Positions 47,530-56,885 of a stretch of DNA of 64,000 nt are shown here, one piece after another. The translations under genes were made by a program, and so were the position numbers. Within the stretch, counting starts at the first letter, position 1; every line of letters begins with the position of its first letter. The notes under the pieces are model-generated. The model made no database searches. It had not been told where the DNA came from and was given only the letters and a program-made list of their open reading frames with translations. Where the stretch lies: contig NZ_CP161805.1 of the NCBI RefSeq assembly GCF_040801785.1, forward strand, positions 3,968,001 to 4,032,000. The letters run 5' to 3'. This DNA is from Sulfitobacter sp. LCG007. GTDB taxonomy: Bacteria; Pseudomonadota; Alphaproteobacteria; Rhodobacterales; Rhodobacteraceae.

Positions 47530-48855
47530 ATGATCAGCAAGGAACTCAACGACACGATCACCCGCACCGGCCCGGGGACCGATGCCGGCGCCGTGATGCG
47601 GCGGTATTGGCAGCCTGCCGCCCTGACCGAGGAGCTTGCGGGTAATCGGCCAGTGGTGCCGGTGCGGCTGCTGGGCGAGGACCTGGTGCTGTTTCGCGAC
47701 AGCTCGGGCGAGCTCGGGCTGATCGGACGCGCCTGCCCGCACCGGGGATCGGATCTCTGCTACGGAAGGCTCGAGGACGACGGCCTGCGTTGCCCGTTTC
47801 ACGGCTGGCATTTCGACCGGACCGGCCAATGCGTGGAACAGCCCGCCGAGCCGGAAGGCTCGCGCATGCACGAGAACATCCGCACCACGGCCTATCCGGT
47901 GATCGAGAAGAACGGGATCGTCTTCGCCTATATGGGTCCCGGAGAACCACCGCCCTTTCCGAACTTCGACTGCTTCCGGGCGCCGGACAGCCATGTTTTC
48001 GCCTTCAAGGGTCTGTGGGAATGCAACTGGCTGCAGGCGCTCGAGGTCGGCATCGATCCGGCGCATGCCTCCTTCCTGCATCGCTTCCTGCAGGACGAGG
48101 ACCCCGCCGAGGCCTATGGCAAGCAGTTCCGTGATGCCGTTAAATCCGCAGGGGCGGAGATCCCGATGACTCGGCTGCTTCGCGAATACCCGCGCCCCGA
48201 GATCAATGTCGAGGAGACCGACTACGGGCTGCGGATCATCGCCCTGCGCCATCTCGACGACGGGCGCACGCATGTGCGGATCACCAACCAGATCTTCCCC
48301 GAGGCGATCTCGATCCCGATGTCGCGCGAGATGATCATCACGCAATGGCACGTGCCCGTCGATGACGAGAACTGCTACTGGTATTCGATGTTCACGAGCT
48401 TCGGAAAGCCCGTCGACAAGGAAGTGATGCGCGCCCAGCGGCTGGAGGAGCATCGCCTGCCCGACTACGCGCCGTTGCGCAACAAGCGCAACAATTACGG
48501 CTACGACCCCGAGGAACAGACACGCGAGACCTATACGGGCATGGGGCTGGACATCAACGTGCATGACCAGTGGGCAGTCGAAAGCCCGGGCGCGATATTC
48601 GACCGGACGAAGGAGCATCTGGGCAAGAGCGACGTCGCCATCATCGCTTATCGTCGGATGCTCCGGGCTGCGATCGCCGGGCTGAAGGCCGGAGAGACTA
48701 ACAAGCTGCCGATGTGGAACGGCGTCGCGCCCTCCGATATCTCCGGGCCGCTTTCGAACGACACCATCGCGACCGGCGACGGGTGGCGCGAAGCCGCGGC
48801 GGAAAGCGACCGAGAGCGGCGTAGTGGTTGCACCGGCTGGGACGCGACCCTGTGA
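47530..48855 (+). CDS. Rieske non-heme iron oxygenase (phthalate-4,5-dioxygenase type alpha subunit)
   Basis: Alpha subunit of a ring-hydroxylating (or N/O-demethylating) oxygenase. The 441-residue protein carries the [2Fe-2S] Rieske ligands C69, H71, C88, H91 (CPHRGSD and CPFHGWH) and a mononuclear-iron site region IDPAHASFLH with D176, H179 and H184. It starts at ATG 47530 and is closest in style to the phthalate-4,5-dioxygenase/VanA subgroup. No ferredoxin or reductase lies adjacent, so electron transfer must come from elsewhere. It is followed by a glutamine-synthetase-like gene. Confidence 0.92.
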   Translation: MISKELNDTITRTGPGTDAGAVMRRYWQPAALTEELAGNRPVVPVRLLGEDLVLFRDSSGELGLIGRACPHRGSDLCYGRLEDDGLRCPFHGWHFDRTGQCVEQPAEPEGSRMHENIRTTAYPVIEKNGIVFAYMGPGEPPPFPNFDCFRAPDSHVFAFKGLWECNWLQALEVGIDPAHASFLHRFLQDEDPAEAYGKQFRDAVKSAGAEIPMTRLLREYPRPEINVEETDYGLRIIALRHLDDGRTHVRITNQIFPEAISIPMSREMIITQWHVPVDDENCYWYSMFTSFGKPVDKEVMRAQRLEEHRLPDYAPLRNKRNNYGYDPEEQTRETYTGMGLDINVHDQWAVESPGAIFDRTKEHLGKSDVAIIAYRRMLRAAIAGLKAGETNKLPMWNGVAPSDISGPLSNDTIATGDGWREAAAESDRERRSGCTGWDATL

Positions 48856-48862
48856 GCCGCGG

Positions 48863-50317
48863 GTGAGCGGGCCGTTGGAGGGCATCGCGGAAGGCGCACT
48901 GGCGCAGGGCGGCCTGTTATCGCCCGAGGCAGTGACCGCAGGCGAAAACATCTGCCGACAGGCGAAAGCGGCCGGATTAGAGACGATAAGGGTCCTGTTT
49001 CCAGACCAGCACGGGGTGCTGCGGGGGAAAACCATCGTAGCAAACGCACTGCCTTCGCTTTTCCGGTCGGGGATCAGGGCGACCTCGACCCTGCTGCTGA
49101 AGGACAGCGCGCATCGCACGGTCTTTCCGGTCTGGACCGACACCGATCTTCCCGGCGGTCTGCGTGGCGCGAGCGACATCCTGATGGTCCCCGATCCCGC
49201 GACCTTCCGCATCCTGCCCTGGTCGCCGCATTCCGCATGGATCATTTGCGACATCCGGCACCCGAACGGCGAAGTGATCCCCTTCGCACCCCGCGACATG
49301 CTGAGACAGGCCATCTCGGCGCTCGCCGATCAGGGGATGAAGCTGGTTGTCGGGCTCGAGGTGGAGTTCCACATCTACGCCGTCGAGGATGCGCGAACGG
49401 GGCATGCGGACGCCACCATGCCGGGCCGCCCTTTGCTGACCCGCAACCTCAACCAGGGCTACCAGTACCTGACCGAGCTGCGCTATGCCGCCGCCGAGCC
49501 GATGCTCGACGAATTGCGACGCGCCTGCCACGGTATCGGGCTGCCGATCCGCTCGATGGAGATCGAGATGGGGCCAAGCCAGTTCGAATTCACCTTCGAT
49601 CCGGCCGACCCGATGACCCATGCCGACAACATGGTGATGTTCCGGACGCTGGCGAAGGAAGTCGCGGATGCGCGGGGCCTGCATGCCACCTTCATGTGCC
49701 GGCCGGCGGTCGAAAATTGCGCCGCGAGCGGCTGGCACCTGCACCAGTCGCTGCTTGACGTGCAGACGGGTCGGAACCTGATGATCCCCGAGACGCGGGA
49801 CGCCCTCACCCCGACCGCCTCCGGCTGGATCGCAGGCCTTCTGGAACATGCCGAGGAAAGCTGCCTTCTGTCCACGCCGACGGTCAACGGATACAAGCGC
49901 TACAAGCCGCACCAGCTTGCGCCGGATCGCATCCAGTGGGGGCGCGACAACCGCGGCGCCATGGTCCGGGGGCTTATGGCTCCGGGGGATCCGGCCAGCC
50001 GGATCGAGAACCGCATCGCGGAGCCGGCCGCGAACCCCTACCATTTCTTCGCCAGCCAGATCCTGTCGGGACTCGACGGGTTGCGCCGCGGCCTCGTCGC
50101 GCCGGACCCGGTGGAAACGCCCTATGACAGCGTCGCGAAGCGTCTGCCGGAAACGCTGGGCGACGCGCTGCGAAGCTTTGAAACCTCGGCGTTCTATCGA
50201 GAGGCATTCGGAGATGATTGCGTCGAACACCTTGCGACGATCCGGCGGGCGGAGTGGCAGCGCTATTGCCAGACTGTGTCGGAGTGGGAACAGGCAGAGT
50301 ATTTTTCGATCTTCTGA
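48863..50317 (+). CDS. Glutamine synthetase-like ligase (gamma-glutamyl-amide synthetase type)
   Basis: A 484-residue GS-superfamily enzyme (ATP-dependent gamma-glutamyl ligation) not resembling housekeeping GlnA in context. Catalytic-site blocks are GLEVEFHIYAVEDA, SMEIEMGPSQFEFTFDP, GWHLHQSLLDVQTGRN, LSTPTVNGYKRYKPHQLAPD and RIENRIAEPAANPYHF. The start is uncertain: GTG 48863 leaves 7 nt after the Rieske stop, GTG 48824 would overlap it. Such ligases attach glutamate to amines (aniline, isopropylamine, ethanolamine) before oxidation, and the neighbouring Rieske oxygenase suggests this here. The substrate is unknown. Confidence 0.87.
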   Translation: MSGPLEGIAEGALAQGGLLSPEAVTAGENICRQAKAAGLETIRVLFPDQHGVLRGKTIVANALPSLFRSGIRATSTLLLKDSAHRTVFPVWTDTDLPGGLRGASDILMVPDPATFRILPWSPHSAWIICDIRHPNGEVIPFAPRDMLRQAISALADQGMKLVVGLEVEFHIYAVEDARTGHADATMPGRPLLTRNLNQGYQYLTELRYAAAEPMLDELRRACHGIGLPIRSMEIEMGPSQFEFTFDPADPMTHADNMVMFRTLAKEVADARGLHATFMCRPAVENCAASGWHLHQSLLDVQTGRNLMIPETRDALTPTASGWIAGLLEHAEESCLLSTPTVNGYKRYKPHQLAPDRIQWGRDNRGAMVRGLMAPGDPASRIENRIAEPAANPYHFFASQILSGLDGLRRGLVAPDPVETPYDSVAKRLPETLGDALRSFETSAFYREAFGDDCVEHLATIRRAEWQRYCQTVSEWEQAEYFSIF

Positions 50318-50466
50318 CCGCACGCGCGCCCAGAGTCTGGCAGCGCGTTAACCGAACAGGCGGTTTTTGCCTCATAGGACCCTGAACGCTCCGCTTACCG
50401 GATGACTCGCCGCGGCCGAATTGCTAATGGGGCAGCAGTTCAGGTGTTTGTTTCAGGAGATTTGGT

Positions 50467-51030
50467 GTGCTGGTCGAAAAGACGAAACTCGAGGGTGTCG
50501 TGATCCTGACCCCCAAACGCTTCGGAGATCAGCGCGGGTTCTTCTCGGAAAGCTGGAGCCGCCGTCAGATGGAAGCCGAGGGGCTGAGCTTTGACTGGGT
50601 GCAGGACAACCATTCGCTTTCCTCGCAGGCCGGCACGGTCCGGGGACTGCATTTCCAGGCGCCACCCCATGCGCAGGACAAGCTGGTGCGCTGCGGACGC
50701 GGCGCGCTGTTCGACGTTGCGGTCGACATCCGCAAGGGCTCCCCGACCTATGGCGACTGGATCGGCGTCGAGCTGAGCTTCGAGAACGGCAGGCAGCTTC
50801 TGATCCCGGCCGGGTTCCTGCACGGTTTCGTCACCCGCGCCCCCGATACCGAGATCGTCTACAAGTGTTCCGACTACTACGCGCCGGAATGTGACGGTGC
50901 GGTGCGCTTCGACAGTCCCGAGATCGGCATCGACTGGGGCCTCGACGGGATCGAGCCGGTGCTGTCGGACAAGGATCGCGCGGCCCCGACGCTCGCTGAC
51001 TTCACCAGCCCCTTCGATTACGAGGCCTGA
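50467..51030 (+). CDS. rfbC: dTDP-4-dehydrorhamnose 3,5-epimerase
   Basis: Third enzyme of dTDP-L-rhamnose synthesis; double epimerisation at C3 and C5. The 187-residue cupin protein has GDQRGFFSESWSR, NHSLSSQAGTVRGLHFQAPP (catalytic His region) and FDVAVDIRKGSPTYGDWIGV. GTG 50467 follows CAGGAGATTT. First of the rfbCBDA operon, 4 nt before rfbB. Confidence 0.96.
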   Translation: MLVEKTKLEGVVILTPKRFGDQRGFFSESWSRRQMEAEGLSFDWVQDNHSLSSQAGTVRGLHFQAPPHAQDKLVRCGRGALFDVAVDIRKGSPTYGDWIGVELSFENGRQLLIPAGFLHGFVTRAPDTEIVYKCSDYYAPECDGAVRFDSPEIGIDWGLDGIEPVLSDKDRAAPTLADFTSPFDYEA

Positions 51031-51033
51031 GCC

Positions 51034-52074
51034 ATGAAGCTTCTCGTCACCGGCGGCGCCGGGTTCATCGGATCGGCCGTCGTCAGGCTTGCCATCGGGC
51101 GGGGTTACGAGGTGGTCAACCTCGACGCGCTGACCTATGCGGCCTGCCTCGACAATGTCGCCAGTGTCGCCGGCAATCCCGCCTATGCCTTCGAGCATGC
51201 CGATATTCGCGACCGCGACGCGCTGGCGCGCATCTTCGCCGCGCATGATCCCGACGCGGTGATGCATCTGGCTGCCGAAAGCCATGTGGATCGATCGATC
51301 GACGGGCCCGGCGATTTCATCGACACCAACGTGACCGGAACCTATTGCCTGCTCGAGGCCGCCCGGGCCCATTGGGAGCAGAAGGGCCGACCGGACGGAT
51401 TCCGGTTCCACCACATCTCGACCGATGAGGTTTTCGGCACGCTGGGCGAGACGGGGCAGTTCACAGAGGACACGGCCTATGCCCCGAACAGTCCATATTC
51501 TGCCTCGAAAGCGGCCTCGGACCATCTGGTGCGCGCCTGGCACGAGACCTACGGGCTGCCGGTGGTCCTGACCAACTGCTCGAACAACTACGGGCCCTTC
51601 CACTTCCCCGAAAAGCTGATCCCGGTCGTGATCCTCAATGCGCTGGCGGGCAGGCCGATCCCGGTCTACGGCAAGGGCGAGAACGTCCGCGACTGGCTCT
51701 ACGTCGAGGACCATGCGGACGCGCTGCTGACGGTGCTGGACAAGGGCGCCGTCGGGCGGAGCTACAACATCGGCGGCGAGAACGAGGCGCGCAACATCGA
51801 CCTGGTGCGGATGATCTGCGCAATCCTCGATGAGAAGCGCCCCGCGAACGCCCCGCATGCGGATCTGATCAGCTTCGTGACCGACCGTCCGGGGCATGAC
51901 CTGCGTTATGCCATCGACCCGACGCGCATCCGCGAAGAGCTTGGCTGGCGGCCGTCGCTGACGCTTGCGGAAGGGCTCGAGCGCACCGTGCAATGGTTTC
52001 TCGACAACGAGGACTGGTGGCGCGCGTTGCAGGACCGCCACGGCGTTGGCCAGCGGCTGGGGGTCTCCGCATGA
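51034..52074 (+). CDS. rfbB: dTDP-glucose 4,6-dehydratase
   Basis: Converts dTDP-glucose to dTDP-4-keto-6-deoxyglucose. The 346-residue SDR protein shows the NAD-binding [33 protein letters not shown], the active-site DEVFGTLGE, and the [15 protein letters not shown] YxxxK motif. 4 nt after rfbC; the stop overlaps the rfbD start by 4 nt. Confidence 0.96.
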   Translation: MKLLVTGGAGFIGSAVVRLAIGRGYEVVNLDALTYAACLDNVASVAGNPAYAFEHADIRDRDALARIFAAHDPDAVMHLAAESHVDRSIDGPGDFIDTNVTGTYCLLEAARAHWEQKGRPDGFRFHHISTDEVFGTLGETGQFTEDTAYAPNSPYSASKAASDHLVRAWHETYGLPVVLTNCSNNYGPFHFPEKLIPVVILNALAGRPIPVYGKGENVRDWLYVEDHADALLTVLDKGAVGRSYNIGGENEARNIDLVRMICAILDEKRPANAPHADLISFVTDRPGHDLRYAIDPTRIREELGWRPSLTLAEGLERTVQWFLDNEDWWRALQDRHGVGQRLGVSA

Positions 52075-52916
52075 AGCTGCTGGTCTTCGGCAGGACCGGA
52101 CAGGTTGCCACCGAGCTGGCGCGCTTTCCCGGGACGACCTGCGTCGGTCGCGATCAGGCCGACCTGGGCGATGCTGATGCCTGCGCGCGGCTCATCGCGG
52201 AAACGGATGCCGACGCGGTGATCAACGCCGCCGCCTATACCGCCGTCGACAGCGCTGAATCCGAGGCGGAGCTGGCCCATGCCGTCAACGGTGCGGCACC
52301 GGGTGCGATGGCCCGTGCGGCGGCACAGCGCGGTCTGCCCTTCGTCCATATCTCGACCGATTACGTCTTCGACGGATCGGGTACCCGGCCATGGCAGCCG
52401 GCGGATGCGACCGGACCCCTCGGTGCATACGGGGCCAGCAAGCTTGTCGGGGAGGATGCCGTGCGTGCGGCGGGTGGAGCCTTTGCCATCCTGCGCACCT
52501 CCTGGGTGTTCTCGGCGCATGGGGCGAATTTCGTCAAGACGATGCTGCGTCTCGGGGCCGAGCGTGACCGACTGACCATTGTCGCCGACCAGATCGGCGG
52601 GCCGACACCGGCGCGCGATATCGCGACCGCCTGCGTGAGGATCGCGGATGCTCTGGTGGCGGATCCGGCGAAGTCCGGCACCTATCATTTCAGCGGAGCG
52701 CCGGACGTGAGCTGGGCGGATTTCGCGCGCGAGATCTTCGCGCAGGCCGGGCTTTCGCCCGATGTGGAAGATATCCCGACCAGCGCCTATCCGACGCCAG
52801 CACGCCGCCCGGCAAACTCGCGGCTCGACTGTTCGACGACTGCCGACGTGTTCGGGATAGACCGACCCGACTGGCGCAAGGGACTTCGCACGGTGCTGAC
52901 GGAACTCAACGCTTAG
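52071..52916 (+). CDS. rfbD: dTDP-4-dehydrorhamnose reductase
   Basis: Last step of dTDP-L-rhamnose synthesis, NAD(P)H reduction of the 4-keto group. The 281-residue SDR has the N-terminal [17 protein letters not shown] (GxxGQVxxEL), [33 protein letters not shown] and [12 protein letters not shown] (YxxxK). ATG 52071 is inside the rfbB stop (ATGA). The frame is open upstream but the homologous start is clear. Confidence 0.96.
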   Translation: MKLLVFGRTGQVATELARFPGTTCVGRDQADLGDADACARLIAETDADAVINAAAYTAVDSAESEAELAHAVNGAAPGAMARAAAQRGLPFVHISTDYVFDGSGTRPWQPADATGPLGAYGASKLVGEDAVRAAGGAFAILRTSWVFSAHGANFVKTMLRLGAERDRLTIVADQIGGPTPARDIATACVRIADALVADPAKSGTYHFSGAPDVSWADFAREIFAQAGLSPDVEDIPTSAYPTPARRPANSRLDCSTTADVFGIDRPDWRKGLRTVLTELNA

Positions 52917-52929
52917 AGACGGAAATCAC

Positions 52930-53796
52930 ATGACACAGCGCAAGGGCATCATCCTCGCCGGAGGCTCGGGCACGCGGCTATACCCGATCACCATGGGCGT
53001 CTCGAAGCAGCTTCTGCCGATCTATGACAAGCCGATGGTCTATTATCCGCTGACCGTCCTCATGCTGGCGGGGATCCGCGAGATCGCGGTGATCACCACG
53101 CCCGAGGACCAGACCCAGTTCCAGCGCCTGCTGGGAGACGGCAGCCATTTCGCGACGCAGCTGACCTATATCGTGCAGCCCTCGCCCGACGGTCTGGCCC
53201 AGGCTTTCATCCTTGCCGAGGAATTCCTCGACGGCGCGCCGTCGGCGCTGGTGCTGGGCGACAACATCTTCTTCGGCCACGGCCTGCCCGAGATCTTGGC
53301 CGAGGCCGACAGGAAGACCGAGGGCGGCACCGTCTTCGGCTATCAGGTCGCCGATCCCGAGCGCTATGGCGTCGTTGACTTCGACACGGACGGCACGGTG
53401 CGCGGGATCGTCGAAAAGCCCGAGGTGCCGCCCTCGAACCATGCGGTGACGGGCCTTTATTTCGTCGATGGCTCCGCGCCGGCGAAGGCCAGACAGATCA
53501 CGCCCTCCGCCCGCGGCGAGCTCGAGATTACCAGCCTCCTCGAGATGTATCTCGCCGAGGGCAGCCTGACGGTGCAACGTATGGGGCGGGGCTATGCGTG
53601 GCTCGATACCGGAACCCATGCGAGTCTTCTGGATGCGGGCAATTTCGTGCGCACTATCGAGCAACGGCAGGGCCAGCAGATCGGCAGCCCCGAAGAGGTG
53701 GCCTTCCAGAAGGGCTGGATCACCCGCGAGGACCTGGCGCGCGAGGCCGAGCGCTACCGCAAGAACGAATACGGCACCTATCTGGCGAAGCTCTGA
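52930..53796 (+). CDS. rfbA: Glucose-1-phosphate thymidylyltransferase
   Basis: First committed step, making dTDP-glucose from glucose-1-phosphate and dTTP. The 288-residue product starts [20 protein letters not shown] with the nucleotidyltransferase G-loop and [20 protein letters not shown]. The [16 protein letters not shown] metal region and [13 protein letters not shown] are also present. It is the last gene of rfbCBDA, 13 nt after rfbD, and converges on kpsM. Confidence 0.97.
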   Translation: MTQRKGIILAGGSGTRLYPITMGVSKQLLPIYDKPMVYYPLTVLMLAGIREIAVITTPEDQTQFQRLLGDGSHFATQLTYIVQPSPDGLAQAFILAEEFLDGAPSALVLGDNIFFGHGLPEILAEADRKTEGGTVFGYQVADPERYGVVDFDTDGTVRGIVEKPEVPPSNHAVTGLYFVDGSAPAKARQITPSARGELEITSLLEMYLAEGSLTVQRMGRGYAWLDTGTHASLLDAGNFVRTIEQRQGQQIGSPEEVAFQKGWITREDLAREAERYRKNEYGTYLAKL

Positions 53797-53808
53797 AGGG
53801 GCGCCGGC

Positions 53809-54624
53809 TCAGAGCTGGTCGATGATCTCGCGGTTGTAGCGGTTGAGGAAAAGCAGACCGATCGTCAGCGCGGCGAGTCCGATCCCGAGGGGATAGAGCA
53901 TGTCGATGTATTCGCCGCGGTATTGCGGATAGAACGCCTTTCTGACCTGTCCGACCAGATGCACGACGGGGTTCCAGTCGAGGTAGGACCGGAACGGTTC
54001 CGGCACATCGTCATGCAGCAGGATGATGCCCGAGATCAGGAACAGCGGCCTGTTGAGGATCTTCCAGAAACGGTCCCAGAGCGGGGCGTAGAACAGCAGG
54101 ACGCAATTCAGCGTGCCGATGCCCGCCCCGAAGACGGCGGTGACGCCGATCGCCGACATCAGGGTCCAGGGATCTATCGATGTCCGGGTCTCCCAGATCA
54201 GCATGATGCCGCCGGTCAGCGCGAAGAAGACCGACATCTGGGTGAGGAAGGTCAGGACGAAGCGCGCGATCAGGGCGTCGGCGTAGGTCACGCTTGGATA
54301 GAACAGCAGCGATTTCGAGAACTTCAGCGACTTCGCGATCTTGCCCTCCATCTCGCGGTACATCACGAAGGGAAGAAAGCCGGTGGCGTAGAACATCGGG
54401 AAGTTCACGCCAAGCGGCGGCGTCCGTGCGATCAGGCTGAACATCAGCGACAGCAGAGCGACACCCGCGACCGGCTCGGCAATGGCCCAGAGATAGCCGC
54501 CCGGCGAGCGGCCGTAGCTTGTCGACATCTCCCGCATGATCAGCGCGCCGATCGCCCGGAAGGGCTTGAACCGACGTTGCCCGATCCCTTCGGACCGGTC
54601 TGAGGGAAGTGCGATCGCCATCAT
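53809..54624 (-). CDS. kpsM: Polysaccharide export ABC transporter permease (KpsM-like)
   Basis: Inner-membrane permease of an ABC-2 polysaccharide exporter. The 271-residue product has a short cytosolic N-terminus followed by about six membrane segments (e.g. YLWAIAEPVAGVALLSLMFS). It has the ABC-2 typical FRAIGALIMREMSTSYGRSP and LDWNPVVHLVGQVRKAF. Two ATGs (54624 and 54621) are adjacent. It faces away from kpsE, whose start is about 105 nt off, so one divergent promoter region serves both. Confidence 0.9.
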   Translation of the reverse strand: MMAIALPSDRSEGIGQRRFKPFRAIGALIMREMSTSYGRSPGGYLWAIAEPVAGVALLSLMFSLIARTPPLGVNFPMFYATGFLPFVMYREMEGKIAKSLKFSKSLLFYPSVTYADALIARFVLTFLTQMSVFFALTGGIMLIWETRTSIDPWTLMSAIGVTAVFGAGIGTLNCVLLFYAPLWDRFWKILNRPLFLISGIILLHDDVPEPFRSYLDWNPVVHLVGQVRKAFYPQYRGEYIDMLYPLGIGLAALTIGLLFLNRYNREIIDQL

Positions 54625-54728
54625 GGAACCCCTGCTGCGCCAGATTGCACTTTAGTACGCCTGACATTGCGGATAAAACAGCAAAGACGCTGCGGAACCA
54701 CACGAAGGTACCTGACTTGGACGATACG

Positions 54729-56072
54729 ATGCGTACAGACAACGGCAGCGAACCCCCGCAGGACGAGCGGAAAGAGGATTCTGACCGAGGAGGATCGACC
54801 GAGGTCCAGAAGACGGGCGGCGGCGGCCAGGCACGTCGCGCGCAATCGGGCGACAAGCCTCCGGCGAAACGGCGCCAGCAGCAGATCGACGTGGCGAGGC
54901 CAAAGAGCCAGAAGCGCAACCAGCCGCCGCGCGGCGCCATCGGCGACATGCCGCGCACCGCGCGCCGCGCCCGGGTCAGGCGCAGGCATATGGGAACGCT
55001 GCTCAGTTTCGTGCTGATGGTGATCCTGCCCGTCGGCGTGGTCTGGTGGTATCTCGAGAACAGGGCCGCGGACCAGTACGTGAGCCATGTCGCCTTTTCC
55101 GTCCGCAAGGAAGAGAGTTCCTCCGCGATGGAAATCCTCGGCGGGCTGAGCGCACTGACAAGCACCAGCTCATCCGATCCGGACATCCTCTATGAATACA
55201 TCCAGAGCCAGGAACTCGTCCGGCGGGTGAACGAGGATCTCGACCTTGTCAGCCTCTATACGAAGCCCAAGGACGACTTCTATTTCGCCTACGATCCGTC
55301 CGGCACGATCGAGGATCTGACCGATTACTGGACCGGGATGACGAAGATCTACTACGACAGCACCGCCGGAACGATCGAGTTGCGCGTGCTGGCCTTCGAT
55401 CCGGACGACGCGCAGAGGATCGCGCAGGCGGTCTACGAAGAGAGCTCGCAGATGATCAACGAGCTCAGCTCGATCGCGCGCGACGACGCCACCAGCTATG
55501 CGCGCGAAGAGCTCGAGAATGCCGTCGAACGGTTGAAGGAAGCGCGGATGGCGATCACGTCCTTCCGCAACCAGCACCAGATCGTCGATCCCAATGCCGA
55601 CATCGAAGGTCAGATCGGCCTCGTCAACACGCTGAACGAACAGCTCGCCGAGTCGCTGATCGAGCTGGACCTTCTCAAGCAGACGGCGCAGCCCAACGAC
55701 CCACGCCTGGATCAGGTGAACCGGAAGATCGAGGTCATCAACGACCGCATCGTGCAGGAGCGCAAGAAGTTCGGCGCGATGAACACGCTCGACAATCAGG
55801 CCTATTCCTCGATCATCGGCGAGTACGAAAGCCTGACGGTCGACCGGGAATTCGCCGAGCAGGCCTATCTCGCGGCGCTGTCGACCTTCGACACGGCCCA
55901 GGCCGAGGCTCAGCGCAAGAGCCGCTACCTCGCGGCCTATATCAAGCCGACAAAGGCGCAGCGCTCGACCTATCCCGAATGGGACACGATCCTGATCGTG
56001 ACCGCTCTTTTCGCGCTTCTGACATGGGCCAGCTTCGTGCTGATGACCTACGCCCTGCGGGACCGGAGGTGA
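54729..56072 (+). CDS. kpsE: Capsule polysaccharide export inner-membrane protein (KpsE/Wzz-like)
   Basis: A polysaccharide co-polymerase of the KpsE type, linking the ABC exporter to the outer-membrane channel. The 447-residue protein has a basic, repeat-poor cytosolic N-terminus of about 90 residues, a first membrane segment (LLSFVLMVILPVGVVWWYLE), a large periplasmic coiled-coil region (e.g. SYAREELENAVERLKEARMA) and a C-terminal membrane segment (ILIVTALFALLTWASFVLMT). ATG 54729 is preferred. Its stop is 4 nt before kpsT. Confidence 0.9.
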   Translation: MRTDNGSEPPQDERKEDSDRGGSTEVQKTGGGGQARRAQSGDKPPAKRRQQQIDVARPKSQKRNQPPRGAIGDMPRTARRARVRRRHMGTLLSFVLMVILPVGVVWWYLENRAADQYVSHVAFSVRKEESSSAMEILGGLSALTSTSSSDPDILYEYIQSQELVRRVNEDLDLVSLYTKPKDDFYFAYDPSGTIEDLTDYWTGMTKIYYDSTAGTIELRVLAFDPDDAQRIAQAVYEESSQMINELSSIARDDATSYAREELENAVERLKEARMAITSFRNQHQIVDPNADIEGQIGLVNTLNEQLAESLIELDLLKQTAQPNDPRLDQVNRKIEVINDRIVQERKKFGAMNTLDNQAYSSIIGEYESLTVDREFAEQAYLAALSTFDTAQAEAQRKSRYLAAYIKPTKAQRSTYPEWDTILIVTALFALLTWASFVLMTYALRDRR

Positions 56073-56076
56073 CGGG

Positions 56077-56760
56077 GTGATCCGTCTCGAGAACGTCTGG
56101 AAGACCTACCGGACCCGTCGCCACACCAACGTGATCGCTGCGGGGATCAACGCAACCTTTCCCACCGGCGTCAGCGTCGCCCTGCTGGGGCGCAACGGGG
56201 CCGGAAAGTCCTCGATGCTCAGGATGATCGCGGGGACCATGCCGGTGGACCGGGGCCGGATATGGTCCACGGGATCGGTATCCTGGCCGGTCGGCTTCTC
56301 GGGCAGTTTCCACAAGGACATGTCCGGGGCGCAGAACACGCGTTTCATCGCGCGGCTTTATGGCGTGGATACCGACGAGCTGATGGACTTCGTCGGAGGC
56401 TTCGCCGATCTGGGCGACAAGTTCTACCTCCCCATCCGCACCTATTCATCCGGCATGAAGTCCCGTCTCGCCTTCGGGATCTCGATGGGAATCAAGTTCG
56501 ACACCTATCTGGTGGACGAGGTGACCTCGGTGGGGGATGCGGATTTCAAGCGCAAGGCGCGCCAGCTGTTCAAGAACCGGATGGCGGAATCGAGCGCGAT
56601 CGTGGTGTCGCACTCCAAGAAGCTCATCCTCGACCTCTGCGACGCGGGGGCGGTGCTGGAAAACGGCGATTTCATCTATTACGAGGACATCAACGACGCG
56701 CTCGAGCATCACGACTGGAACCTCGGCAAGGGCCAGGGCCGGATGCGGCAGATCGGCTGA
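56077..56760 (+). CDS. kpsT: Polysaccharide export ABC transporter ATPase (KpsT-like)
   Basis: Nucleotide-binding subunit partner of the KpsM permease. The 227-residue protein has Walker A LLGRNGAGKSSMLRMIAG, an ABC signature variant in YSSGMKSRLAFGISM, and Walker B TYLVDEVTSVGD, with the H-loop in VVSHSKKL. GTG 56077 follows a GGAGG-like site. It is transcribed with kpsE. The family uses hydrophobic lipid-linked capsule polymers as substrate. Confidence 0.93.
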   Translation: MIRLENVWKTYRTRRHTNVIAAGINATFPTGVSVALLGRNGAGKSSMLRMIAGTMPVDRGRIWSTGSVSWPVGFSGSFHKDMSGAQNTRFIARLYGVDTDELMDFVGGFADLGDKFYLPIRTYSSGMKSRLAFGISMGIKFDTYLVDEVTSVGDADFKRKARQLFKNRMAESSAIVVSHSKKLILDLCDAGAVLENGDFIYYEDINDALEHHDWNLGKGQGRMRQIG

Positions 56761-56885
56761 AGCCCTTACGGTCCGGCGACGGCACCGATAGCGATAGCAG
56801 TCATTCCGAGACGCAGTTTCGCATTTCCAATCCCGCCGGCTGCCCTGTAGAAGAAAGCCCAAACGCAACAGCCGGAGATTTCAGA

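Noticed and set aside
47479-49314. 611-codon minus-strand frame across the Rieske and ligase genes
   Set aside because: Antisense shadow; Rieske ligands and GS motifs are on the plus strand.
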